A stretch of 64,000 bases of DNA, taken from assembly GCA_949358305.1 (NCBI GenBank), contig OX442317.1, positions 2,294,001 to 2,358,000 of the forward strand. The letters are read 5' to 3'. Below the pieces are notes generated by a model that saw only the letters and a list, made by a program, of their open reading frames with translations, ran no database searches and was not told the DNA's origin. Made by a program: the position numbers and the translations under genes. Below are positions 31,701 through 41,600 of the stretch, piece by piece. How positions within the stretch are numbered: position 1 is the stretch's first letter; the number at the start of each line of letters is the position of its first letter. This DNA comes from Strigamia acuminata (taxonomy: Eukaryota; Arthropoda; Chilopoda; Geophilomorpha; Linotaeniidae).

Positions 31701-32154
31701 TATCTGAAGGTGTGAGGTGCTGAAACTTGGTGAGTGTCTTAGGGATGAGCCAAGGAAATGCCAAAAAAAGTTTGGGAGGTTTCCTGTGTATGGGTTTTTT
31801 TTTATGGGTGTTTGAAGTGAGGGTGCGATGTCGGAAAAATTTGAAATGTTTGAAAAAAGTTGCTATGTTTGTGAGTATGTAACTCAAGTATCTGAAGGTG
31901 TGAGGTGCTGAACCTTGGTGAGTGTCTTAGGAATGAGCCAAGGAAGTGCCAAAAAAAGTTTGGGAGGTTTCCTGTGTATGGGTTTTTTTTTATGGGTGTT
32001 TGAAGTGAGGGTGCGATGTTGGAAAAATTTGAAATGTTCCTAAAAAGTTGCTATGTTTGTGAGTATGTAACTCAAGTATCTGAAGGTGTGAGGTGCTGAA
32101 ACTTGGTGAGTGTCTTAGGAATGAGCCAAGGAAGTGCCAAAAAAAGTTTAGGAG
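25718..32154 (+). repeat. Satellite array, segment 2
   Basis: About 35 head-to-tail monomers. Recurrent variants: TTTGAAAAAAGTTGC versus TTCCTAAAAAGTTGC; GTATAGTTTTCTTTATATGG replacing the T tract; the short CGGGAAAAGTTGC type; and a type with GTTTGTGAG joined directly to AAATG. A run of nearly identical 188-bp units at about 30590-31530 (sharing GGAAATGCC) shows local amplification. Multi-monomer blocks are repeated at 60690-61590 and 63000-63600. Confidence 0.95.
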
Positions 32155-32286
32155 TGTGAGCGATAGCTCCCCCTGGGGGTCATTTCGAGACTTGTTCTAT
32201 CTTTTGTATGATTGGTTCTAGGTTTTATGAATAAATCAGTCTAGTTTAGACAATCATCTTGATCGGTTGTCTTTATCATTCTCACA
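32155..32286 (+). repeat. 5' LTR of outer element, 132 bp
   Basis: TGTGAGCGATAGC...CATTCTCACA, a terminal inverted repeat TGTGAG/CTCACA, with AATAAA near 32232. Very short for an LTR. It equals the two halves of the interrupted 3' LTR (13 + 119 bp). Confidence 0.9.
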
Positions 32287-32297
32287 TGGCGCAGTCG
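32287..32297 (+). other. Primer-binding site, tRNA-Ser type (outer element)
   Basis: TGGCGCAGTCG directly after the LTR, identical to the site of insertion 1 through TGGCGCAGTCGACA. The following 290 bases (32298-32587) are leader without a supported gene. Confidence 0.7.
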
Positions 32298-32587
32298 ACA
32301 TAAAAAGACTTTGGGGAAGGTGAAATAGTTGAAACAGTTGGAAATTGATGACGGCGATTTGGATGAAGAGCGCGTGGGCTTAACATTTTCGAAAATCGAG
32401 TTGCGGAGAAATTTGGGGACGGAGACGAAGGAGACGACGCGCGTTACACGTGGAAAACGTCCAGATAACGTTCGATTTGGAGACGGAGACGTATATAAGC
32501 AGTTGAAAAGTTGTTGGTGATCATTGTCGGTGGTTGACGAGATCGGTGATTGTTGTTGAAAATTTTGCGAAACACGTGGCGGACGTA

Positions 32588-33311
32588 ATGGCGGAAAATT
32601 TGGCGGTAATTTTGCAAGGATGTCGTTCGTCGCTTTTGTCCGTCGTCGAGGACGTCCTGAACGTATTCACGGTGACGATTTTGAAAGGAGAAATCGACAG
32701 GCGCTGCTTGGAATCGACGAGCAATTTGAAGCAAGACTTGATGACGGTACTTTTGCAAAATAACAAGGAAATCGTTGCGTTTGAGGCGGCGGAGGCGGAG
32801 AGAATCGCGGCGGAGAAGCTGGTGGAAGACGATGCGGAGATCGTAGAGAAAACGTCAGCGGAGGAATTGGCGAAAGAAAGGTTGGAGGCGGAGAAACTGG
32901 AAGCGGAGGAGGCGGCACGTCCGGCCGGCGGAAGTGGGGCATCGTCCGCCGAATTGATGGTTTTTCAAATGGCCGAGATGATGAAGATGTTGATGCGGGA
33001 CAAGTTGGAGACGGCGGCGCGTAATGCGGAAACGGAGGCGCGTAATGCGGAGAAGGAGACGCGGAATTCGGAGTTGTTGGCACAAAATACTTTGGTGATG
33101 AACCGCCTCATCGCGTCCCAGTGTTCGCAGACGGGTCCCGCGACCACGGTGGTGCAGATGCACTCAACCGTCGACACCGTAAAAGCCATATCCTCTTTTT
33201 CGGGCGACGATAAGGAGAACGTGCATTCGTGGGTGAAGGAGGTAAAACGCGTGGCGAAGCTTTCGGCCTGGACGGACGATCTGACGCTATTGAACGCAGC
33301 AACGAGGCTAG
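32588..33311 (+). CDS. Gag of outer element, N-terminal part (interrupted by copia)
   Basis: ATG at 32588 (MAENLAVILQGC). Residues about 60-175 form a long Glu/Lys/Ala-rich coiled coil, including a near-repeat RNAETEARNAEKETRN, and then the start of the Gag core (ISSFSGDD...AWTDD). The frame is broken at 33311 by insertion of a copia LTR after GCTAG. The codons flanking the insertion connect in frame with 51779 onward. Coiled-coil N-termini in Gag probably serve particle assembly. Confidence 0.85.
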
Positions 33312-33794
33312 TGACGATGATAAGTGAAGTTGTCAACGCCGGGAAATAAACTGGAGACGAAACGGAAGTCATTTTGTGCCTGAAAACCGCACAAACGCGT
33401 CGGCCATCTTTATTCAGGCAAGAACAGGTGAGCAAGTGAATATGTACAGGTGTCGAGGCTATTTGCCCTCGATCTAAAAGTAGAACAAATCATCCTGATG
33501 GAAAGGTTGATTTGTTCTTTACATAACCAAAGTAAAGATAACTCAAAGCCAGCATTAACACTGGATAATGCACTGGGGGAAATAATAGATAAACTAAATC
33601 ATAGCAGACGACAACTCGAAATCCATTGATAAACATGAGCCAACTGTGGTATTTAACACGCATTGCGACAGTCAGATGCAGTTGGCTCTCGATTCCAGTA
33701 CAGTAAACAATGCGACCCGAATTTCGCCTTTAACGCACTTAGCCAGAAAAGGTGCGCCGTTAATACGTGAAATGAAAACTGCTTTGACCCAACA
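33312..33794 (-). repeat. Copia LTR (left copy, RT-deleted element), 483 bp
   Basis: TGACGATGATAAG...GACCCAACA. Adjacent minus-strand polypurine tract (GTTTAGAGGGGGTT) at 33795-33808. Confidence 0.9.
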
Positions 33795-33848
33795 GAACCC
33801 CCTCTAAACAGTTATCCATTTCAATCAAAAATGTGATCGCATAATGCG

Positions 33849-36800
33849 TCAAGACGTGGGCGGGAAACCCACTTGGTCATAATGTCTGCGATGTTCAGCG
33901 CGGACTTTATTCCGATCGAAGATGTAAATCCCCTTAACCATTTCCTTGCCCCAATCCTCGTTGCTGAGACCAGTCATGGTATCTCCTAAGGTACCTTGTC
34001 TTAAGTAACAAAAACTCGCAAATGGTGGAGGAACTTGTGCCCGCGGTTTCGCTTTAAAATCGAATAACCCTGCATCATATTCGTAGTCCTCCTCCTCACA
34101 CCACCTCACTACATCGATACGACTTCTAAATCGAGTGCCCGTTGGTGCAATGTAGTGAATGAAAACATGTCCGGCTTGTGCTCCGGATTTCCTAATGTAT
34201 TCTACTCGTTTCCATTTCGTGATATCAATTTGTTGTAATTCAACTCCCCCAACTGCCCCAGTATGCCTGCCCCTTACATTAGGAGACTGTGCCACTGCCT
34301 CTTCATATCTGGCATCATCGTCACTGCCTTCACTTGGAGTAGCATCTCCTGCAGTGTGAGCGACATCCTCTGGTAAATTAGGGTCTAATTGGGGTAATGG
34401 AGCAGGCTGAGACGTAGATGCCTCATCCTCTGGCTCCGTCGTCGTTGCAGGAATAGTCTGCTGCGTAGGAGGTTCAACAGTTTGTTGTGTTGTCGACACA
34501 GGGGGACTTTGAGGAACTTCCTCCTCTTCTGCTTCGGATTCGCTAATTAGATGAATGTACTCATCAGATCCAAACCCCCTCTTAGCCTTAACACTTCCCA
34601 ATCCTTTTGGAACTGCTTGTGTTCCCTCGTACCAATATTGATTCTCATCGATTTTCACATGTTTCGATGCAAAGACTTTGTTCTTGTGTGGGTCCCAGAT
34701 CCTGTATCCAGCTGTGGTTATTGCATAACCAATTAGGGCCCCCGACCAAGCTCTGCTGTCTAGTTTGCTTTTCCGAGTTTGCGCTGGGATGTGTACATAC
34801 ACTTTCGACCCAATACAGCGCAAATGTCGCACCGACATACGACGTCCGAAAAATACATTGTAGGGAGTCCGTCCCTGTAAACTCGAGTGAGGGTATCTAT
34901 TCTTCAAATACACAATGGTATTTGCCAACTCAGCCCATAAGAAGTGTGGAAACCCATTTTCCAATTCCATAGCTCGCACCCCCTCTATGATGGTGCGATT
35001 CGATCGCTCCGCGACCGAATTCATCTCGGGGCTGTAGGCGTTGGTCCGTTCACACTTGATTCCGCAAGATTTAGTATAATTATCCCATTCTTTGGACACA
35101 AACTCACCCCCCCTATCTGTGCGGATCGTTTTAACCTTTCTAGAAGTCGCACGCTCGACTTCTGCTTGCCATACTTTAAAATGGGCAAAAGTTTCACTTT
35201 TATGCTTTAAAAAACTGATCCACATATATCTAGAGTGGTCGTCCACAATAATGAGATAATACTCAGCCCCCCCTAAGGATTTGCATGATGCGGCCCCCCA
35301 AAGATCCATATGAATTAAGTCCAAGATTCCCTTGGACTTGACCTCAGCTATTGGAGAAAAGGTTGCTCTAACCCGCTTGGCCCTATTGCACGCATCACAA
35401 GGAGAAGCCAATTCATTGCTTAATTTAACGCCAAAAACTTCTGTGGATTTTTGCATCATCACAATGCCCTTTGAGTTTAGGTGGCCCATTCTGCCATGCC
35501 AAAAATCCATCGGTATTGCTTTATCATTGTCTAATCTCTTCCCATTAGTATTATTATTAGCCGTTAAAGCCGTTTTAATCGGTCCCATCACTGTAGGTTT
35601 AGTCTGTTTCACTCCAATCTGATTAACCCCCTGTACCACATTACTAAACGTGCGCGCATTGTTCGCATTGCTCGCATTATTCGCTGCGCCATTTGTTGCA
35701 ACAATCGTTTTCCCATTCGATTGCACATTAGAAGTGGTTAGTTCACACTTAACTCTAGGCATGGTTAATACAGTTTGTTTTACACAATTAGTTATGCCAA
35801 CTGCCTCCTTCTGCGCAGGGATGGCAGTTGCATTCACAGAGGTGACAGACACATGTCCGTTAACCTTATACAAGCGATTGCTGAGTCGTACAGCTGTTAT
35901 CGATGGGTCTTCAATCTTTTTCCGAAATAAAGTCATTTTGCCGTCTGCAACGTAAGTGCGTAAGCCAGCCTCATCAGTGCGCCCGAGAGAGATAAGATTC
36001 TTCCGAAAATTCGGAGCATAGTAGACGTTGTTCAAAGTAACAACTCTACTCCTGTTGCCATATGTGGAAATTAACTCCACAGATCCAATCCCTTCTATTT
36101 TAGAGGTCCCTTCCCCTAACTGCACTGTGTAATTGAGAGGCTTAAAATTTGCAAACCACTCTTTGCAAAAGGCAAAATGGTCAGTAGCACCGGTATCCAC
36201 GTACCAAGCGGTGTCTACTGGTCCATTTGACAAAAATGACGATACAGGAGGCGGTGGCTCCTCCACTTCCATGTAGAGTGAGTCCGGGTCGTCAATCCAA
36301 TTGTCGACTAAGTTGGCTTTGCGCCCACCACGTCCTCCTTTTCCACGATTTTTCCCACGTGGCTGTCCTCTAAATTGAGACGTTGGTCCAGCGTTGGACG
36401 ACTGAGGATTCTGTCCCGTTTTCTTTTGCGAGGGGCATTCTCTCGAGAAATGACCCGAACCGCCGCAATTATAACACACACCTTGTTGTGCTGTTGTAGA
36501 ACCCGGTTTGTTAAATTTCCAGGGTCGTTTTGCCGTAAAAGCACTGGTATCCGGTTGTCCGCTGGCCCCAAACGTTGAATCATACGCGTGCATGCGGTTA
36601 TACTCGGCGAGTAAACGTTCACGCACTTTGACCACGGTAAAATCCGTATCATCCCAATGATACAGTCCCTGTTTTAAGTTCTCATATTGGGGATCCAAAA
36701 AATCGAGATATTGAAATGCTATCTCCTCATCAGTGAGTGTAATCTGCACTTCTTTCAACTCGAGCGCCTTTCGATCGACGCGAGATGTAAATACGACCAT

Positions 36801-37187
36801 CTCTTCGTTAGCATTCAGTTTGAGCTGGAGAAACTCCCGACGCAGTCTGGCTTTCCTAGCCCGGGTCGTGGGTCGATAAGCCTCTTTTAGCGCTTCCCAC
36901 ACCTCGCTCGCGGTGTCTTTGGCGACAGCGACTGACTGCTGGGCTTCATTGCAGCTCAGGCAAAGCGTAGAATGTGCTTTTGCCTCTCTCGTCTCGTATT
37001 CACGTTTTTCACGCGCCGTTGCGCTTGAAGGCAGGCACGGCTCAGTGCCCATCACGTGAGCCCAAACTCCTTGCTGCTTTAGAATGAGGGCAATTTGTAC
37101 ACTCCACGTTTCATAGTTCAATCCATTCAGTTTCTTAATCGATTGTCCAAACGATTTATAAACATCGCCATCCGAATCATCTGCCAT
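33849..37187 (-). CDS. Copia Gag-protease-integrase, RT and RNase H deleted
   Basis: Start chosen at MADDSDGD (37187); an in-frame extension reaches 37223. Gag of the UBN2 type; CCHC knuckle CYNCGGSGHFSREC near residue 236; protease WYVDTGATDHF near 330; integrase with its N-terminal H-R-M-G-H-L region, then HMDLWG (near 628), RTDRGGEF (near 690) and NSVAERSNRT (near 726), so D, D and E are all present. After IYIFDRNKV, where RT should begin, the sequence jumps to the C-terminal end of RNase H (bases read NIADIMTKW in another frame). The deletion is about 1.3 kb and shifts the frame, giving a short foreign tail. The element needs RT in trans. Confidence 0.88.
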   Translation of the reverse strand: MADDSDGDVYKSFGQSIKKLNGLNYETWSVQIALILKQQGVWAHVMGTEPCLPSSATAREKREYETREAKAHSTLCLSCNEAQQSVAVAKDTASEVWEALKEAYRPTTRARKARLRREFLQLKLNANEEMVVFTSRVDRKALELKEVQITLTDEEIAFQYLDFLDPQYENLKQGLYHWDDTDFTVVKVRERLLAEYNRMHAYDSTFGASGQPDTSAFTAKRPWKFNKPGSTTAQQGVCYNCGGSGHFSRECPSQKKTGQNPQSSNAGPTSQFRGQPRGKNRGKGGRGGRKANLVDNWIDDPDSLYMEVEEPPPPVSSFLSNGPVDTAWYVDTGATDHFAFCKEWFANFKPLNYTVQLGEGTSKIEGIGSVELISTYGNRSRVVTLNNVYYAPNFRKNLISLGRTDEAGLRTYVADGKMTLFRKKIEDPSITAVRLSNRLYKVNGHVSVTSVNATAIPAQKEAVGITNCVKQTVLTMPRVKCELTTSNVQSNGKTIVATNGAANNASNANNARTFSNVVQGVNQIGVKQTKPTVMGPIKTALTANNNTNGKRLDNDKAIPMDFWHGRMGHLNSKGIVMMQKSTEVFGVKLSNELASPCDACNRAKRVRATFSPIAEVKSKGILDLIHMDLWGAASCKSLGGAEYYLIIVDDHSRYMWISFLKHKSETFAHFKVWQAEVERATSRKVKTIRTDRGGEFVSKEWDNYTKSCGIKCERTNAYSPEMNSVAERSNRTIIEGVRAMELENGFPHFLWAELANTIVYLKNRYPHSSLQGRTPYNVFFGRRMSVRHLRCIGSKVYVHIPAQTRKSKLDSRAWSGALIGYAITTAGYRIWDPHKNKVFASKHVKIDENQYWYEGTQAVPKGLGSVKAKRGFGSDEYIHLISESEAEEEEVPQSPPVSTTQQTVEPPTQQTIPATTTEPEDEASTSQPAPLPQLDPNLPEDVAHTAGDATPSEGSDDDARYEEAVAQSPNVRGRHTGAVGGVELQQIDITKWKRVEYIRKSGAQAGHVFIHYIAPTGTRFRSRIDVVRWCEEEDYEYDAGLFDFKAKPRAQVPPPFASFCYLRQGTLGDTMTGLSNEDWGKEMVKGIYIFDRNKVRAEHRRHYDQVGFPPTS

Positions 37188-38144
37188 TTCGGATTTTTGG
37201 AGAAAATGCAGCACAAAACACAAAATTCACACAATTCGTAGCACTTTGCACACAAACAAATACACTTTCCCACCAAAATGAAGGCGAATAATATACACTA
37301 CTTCCCGGGGTACAGCTCAATAAGTGAGCACAACTAACTTGACCAGTCGCTACAAGGGCTTCCGTCCGACACACCTGGGGTCGCGGGATCGCCCCCTTGC
37401 TTCGAGCAAGCCTGGCCAAGAATAGGATGACACTAGGCGAATGCCTAAAGGGTGCCAAACAAACAAAAGGTCCCAAAAGCAAAAACTTAAATTTATACAA
37501 AGTAATTCCGACCCCGAAAATGCAATAAATAATACGTTGTGAAGGTGGCACGTTGTTTTCCGTTGTTGGCGGGACAAATTCGTCGCCAAAATTCCAACGG
37601 CGATCCACCGACGACGTACGGTGCTCCAACGTTGCAAACGGGCGTGCGCGTATGCACTAACCCGCCCAGAATACGAATTTAGCGTGTATTCTGGTTCCAC
37701 CAACTTCCTGGTCTTCACTATTGCACTCGTACGTGCAAATAGTGGCTCTTGATCCCGACAATAAACGTCGTTTGCGCGTGCTCGTCTCGTACGATGCAGC
37801 GCACACGTAACTCGCTTCGAAAAATGTCCGTCTCGTTCGTTTCGCCAAAATTCCGCCTCGAAATAAATGCCTGCTTGTTCCAGACGATTCCCACGACGAT
37901 AATTAGTCGCCACGTTGTGTTTTCCTTCGCTGGAAAACTCCACGACGTGAAGAAACGGCCCAAACTCTGCTTAAACTCGCATCGCACTGGGGGCCGCCAT
38001 CTTGGAAATGGTCGGCAGCGAAGCTCGACGAATGGCCATTTTCGCTTAAAATGAGCCAAAAATACACGATTAATATTCGAAATAAATTGCTTACTGTTCG
38101 TAAATGTCCTTTCCACGACCCAAACGATCGTTGGAACACAGAAT
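37188..38144 (-). other. Leader of the RT-deleted copia element (part)
   Basis: Between gag and the dimer insertion. Several antisense and sense ORFs of 60-200 codons are open here but show no recognisable domain. The leader continues at 51139-51290 up to the primer site. Base composition is GC-richer than the satellite. Confidence 0.5.
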
Positions 38145-38610
38145 TGATGAGATTGTAGGCGCCGGACATCAGGAAAATAGAGCTGAGACATGATTTAATG
38201 GGTGCGGGAACTCGCATTGCGCGACCGCCATCTTTAATCGTCACGAACCACAGTAAAAACGACTGCTTTGAGGCTAGCCGCCCTCAAAGTATGAATACAA
38301 GCTTACAATAGAACAAATCATTGTTAGCAAGCAATGACTTGTCCTTTACATGATAAACAATAAGGGAGGAGCAAATAAGCGATAAACAACTCAAAAGCAA
38401 TGGAAAAACTAAACGAATATTGCTCATTTGAGCGGACGACGAGAAGGCACATCTTTACAAGTAAATAAACTAGTTGCGGCACATAACAAGCAGGGTAAAA
38501 AATCAGGATCAACTAGTTTAACTAAGTCACAGCAAAGTAAAGACATGCACGTTGCATTTAGCCATAAATATGCAACTAATAAATCTCAAACAGTTGGGCA
38601 TATCCCAACA
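38145..38610 (-). repeat. Copia dimer LTR, left
   Basis: TGATGAGATTGTAGG...ATCCCAACA; next to minus-strand polypurine tract (AAAGGGGGATT). Confidence 0.9.
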
Positions 38611-38627
38611 AATCCCCCTTTGCGCAA

Positions 38628-41600
38628 CTATTTGACTGCAACAAAAATATGCTCACAGAGCTGACATAATCTGGGGCGCGGCAACCATTTTGTCATCAAA
38701 TCCGCGATGTTCAATTCGCCAGGCACATGTTTAATACTAAACACGCCTTTTTCATACCAATCACGAAGAAAGTGCAATTTAACATCTATATGTTTATTTG
38801 CACGGTTCTCGATCTTGTTTTTCGCATAATTGATTGCCGGCATGCTATCGGCGTAGACGCAAGGGACATTTCGGTTGAAACACAAGATGATATCGGCTTC
38901 GTACAGGCGTTCAAGCCATATCACTTCTCTCACGCCATCGACAACTGCGAGAAATTCGCTTTCCATTATACTCAATGAAGTCATGGATTGTTTTCGACAA
39001 TTCCATGAAATCGGAACCCCTCCTAAATAAACTATGTGGCCACCAAAGCTTCTCCTACTGTCTTGATCCAAGGCAAAGGACGCGTCGGTGTAAACCGTTA
39101 AATTATTGTTCTTACAATTTGCCAGGTTGATAACATAGTTGGGGGTATTCGCCAGATATCTCAACACTTGTATTAGCATTTTAACATGCCTGTTAGAATG
39201 GGTCTCATTGTATTGAGATAATACAATAACGCTGAAGAGAATATCTGGACGCGTTCTATTCGCGATAAAGAGTAAACTCCCTACTAGGGACCTGTATGGG
39301 AACGTCGAGTTTATTTGTTCACCCGGTTGTACCTTCTGTATCATGGTACCGACTGTGACTGGGATTTTAATTTTATGGCACGGATCAATGTCGTATTTCT
39401 CGACTAATTTCGCAATATAACTCTTTTGATGTACTAAAATGTCCCCATTTTTCCTTTCAAAATGAATCCCTAATAAAAGAGTCACCGGTCCAAGGTTGAC
39501 AATTTCAAAGCTCTCTTGAATCCACTCGATGATACATTGTTCAACGAAAGCATCACGACTAAACAAAACAATGTCGTCCACGTAAAACAAAAGTACGGCA
39601 TCTGAGCCGTAATTATATACGCAATTCAGTCCTAAGACTGGAGTAAATCCTATTTCCAGTAATCGTTCGTGGAGCTTGAAATACCACATCCTTCCGGACT
39701 GGTGAAGTCCGTATAAGGATTTGACTAGACGCCAACACTTGTGTTGGTTCTCCTTGGTCCGGAAGCCCTTGGGGATATTAATGTATTGTGGCACATCAAG
39801 GTCTCCGTACAAGTACGCAGACTTGATGTCGAGATGTGTATCTCGCCAGCCTTGCAGAACCACAAGAGAACAAAAGAATATAAGCACGAGAACAAAGTTG
39901 ACCACTGGTGAAAATATCTCAGTGAAGTCAACTCCCTCCTTCTGCCCAAAACCTTGCGCAACTAAACGTGCTCTCCAACGCTTAATTGCCCCAGTGTAGT
40001 CACGCTTGATTTTGTAAATCCATTTTGTTCCCAGTAAATTCATCCCCTCGGTTTTATCAACTTCCTCGTAAACTTTCCTGTCATTAAAGATATTAATCTC
40101 ATCATCCATGGCATCCTGCCAGTCGGATTTATTGGGGTTGGACATAGCTTCTTCGAAAGTATCCGGCTCGACGGATGCATGACCGGCGAACCCAACGGTC
40201 TCATCTGTTGCCTTAAAGTCGAAACAACCCCCATCGTACTGATAGTTTTCCTCTTTGCACCATCGTACAACATCAATCCGACTGCGGATTCTATCGCCAA
40301 GTGGTGTTATGTAGATTACATCTACCTGGCCAGCAGTTTCACCACTCTGCCTAACGGTTTCTCTCCGCTGCCATTGTGTCATATCTAAAATTTTTAACTT
40401 CTCGGGAGCAGCTGCACGCTGTTTCACTGTGTCCCCCTTTAACTTAACACCCCGTGGTGGGTTCCTCCTAACTGGTGGGGGGGTGAGAGTCGGATTTGGA
40501 AGCCGAACTTCCACTTGTTGCTCCTCCTCTTCTTCGATCCCACCAACAGCTTGAGCGATTTCTTCCACAGCTTCAGGCTCGACCGCCTGTTGGACTAATT
40601 GGGGATTCGGAATCGCATGTTTCGGGGCCTGAAACAACTGCTGTATGACAGGGGGCACCTGTTGCTGTTGTACAGCAGGTAGGATCTCATCATCTGAATC
40701 TTCATCCCATGATGCCGCTACAAAATCTGGCTCACGTGGGATGGAATTTGATTGCACCGATTCATGCCAAAAAACATTTTCATTAATCTTTACATGCTTT
40801 GAAGCAATCACTTGGTTGGACTTGGGGTCCCAAACTCGATACCCACGCGTTTTAATTGCGTAACCGACTAGGGCCCCAGGCCATGCCCTTTCTTCCAACT
40901 TGCTTCTCCTTGTTTGCGAAGGAATGTGCACGAAAACTTTAGAACCGATACATCTTAGATGTCTCAACGACATTTTCTTGTTATGAAACAAGTTGTAAGG
41001 GGTTTTCCCACTCAAGCTTGCATGTGGGAATCTATTTTTAAGATAGACAACTGTCACGGCTAATTCTGCCCACAAACCCTTTGGAAAATTGTTTTCGAAA
41101 AGCATGGCTCTAATTCCCCCAACAATTGTTCTGTTTGCTCTTTCGGCCACGGAATTCATTTCTGGGGAGTAGGGGTTTGTTTGGATGCACTTAAGCCCAA
41201 TAGAAGCCGCATAGTCATCCCACTTTTTCGACACAAACTCCCCGCCGTTGTCTGTCTTGATGCATTTGACCTTTTTCCCGGTGCTGCGCTCAACTTGTGT
41301 TTGCCATCGTTTGAAGCGCTCAAATGTATCCCCCTTATTCTTGATAATTTCCACCCACATGAAACGCGAATAATCATCTACAATTATTAGGTAATAGCTG
41401 GCCCCTCCCAAAGATTTAAAAGGCTGGGGGCCCCACAGATCCATGTGGATTACTTCCAAAATTCCCTTTGTAGAAATTTCCGGGATTGGGGAAAAGGTTG
41501 CCCTAGTGCTCTTTGCCTTCGAACACGCGTCACAGGGTGAAAGTTCTTTGTCGGAGAGTTTAACTCCGAAAATATCCGGTGAAATTTCCATTTTTGCAAT

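Noticed and set aside
37177-38244. Several 110-200 codon ORFs on both strands in the RT-deleted copia leader
   Set aside because: GC-richer leader DNA with overlapping frames on both strands and no motif; similar spurious ORFs occur in the other copia leaders.
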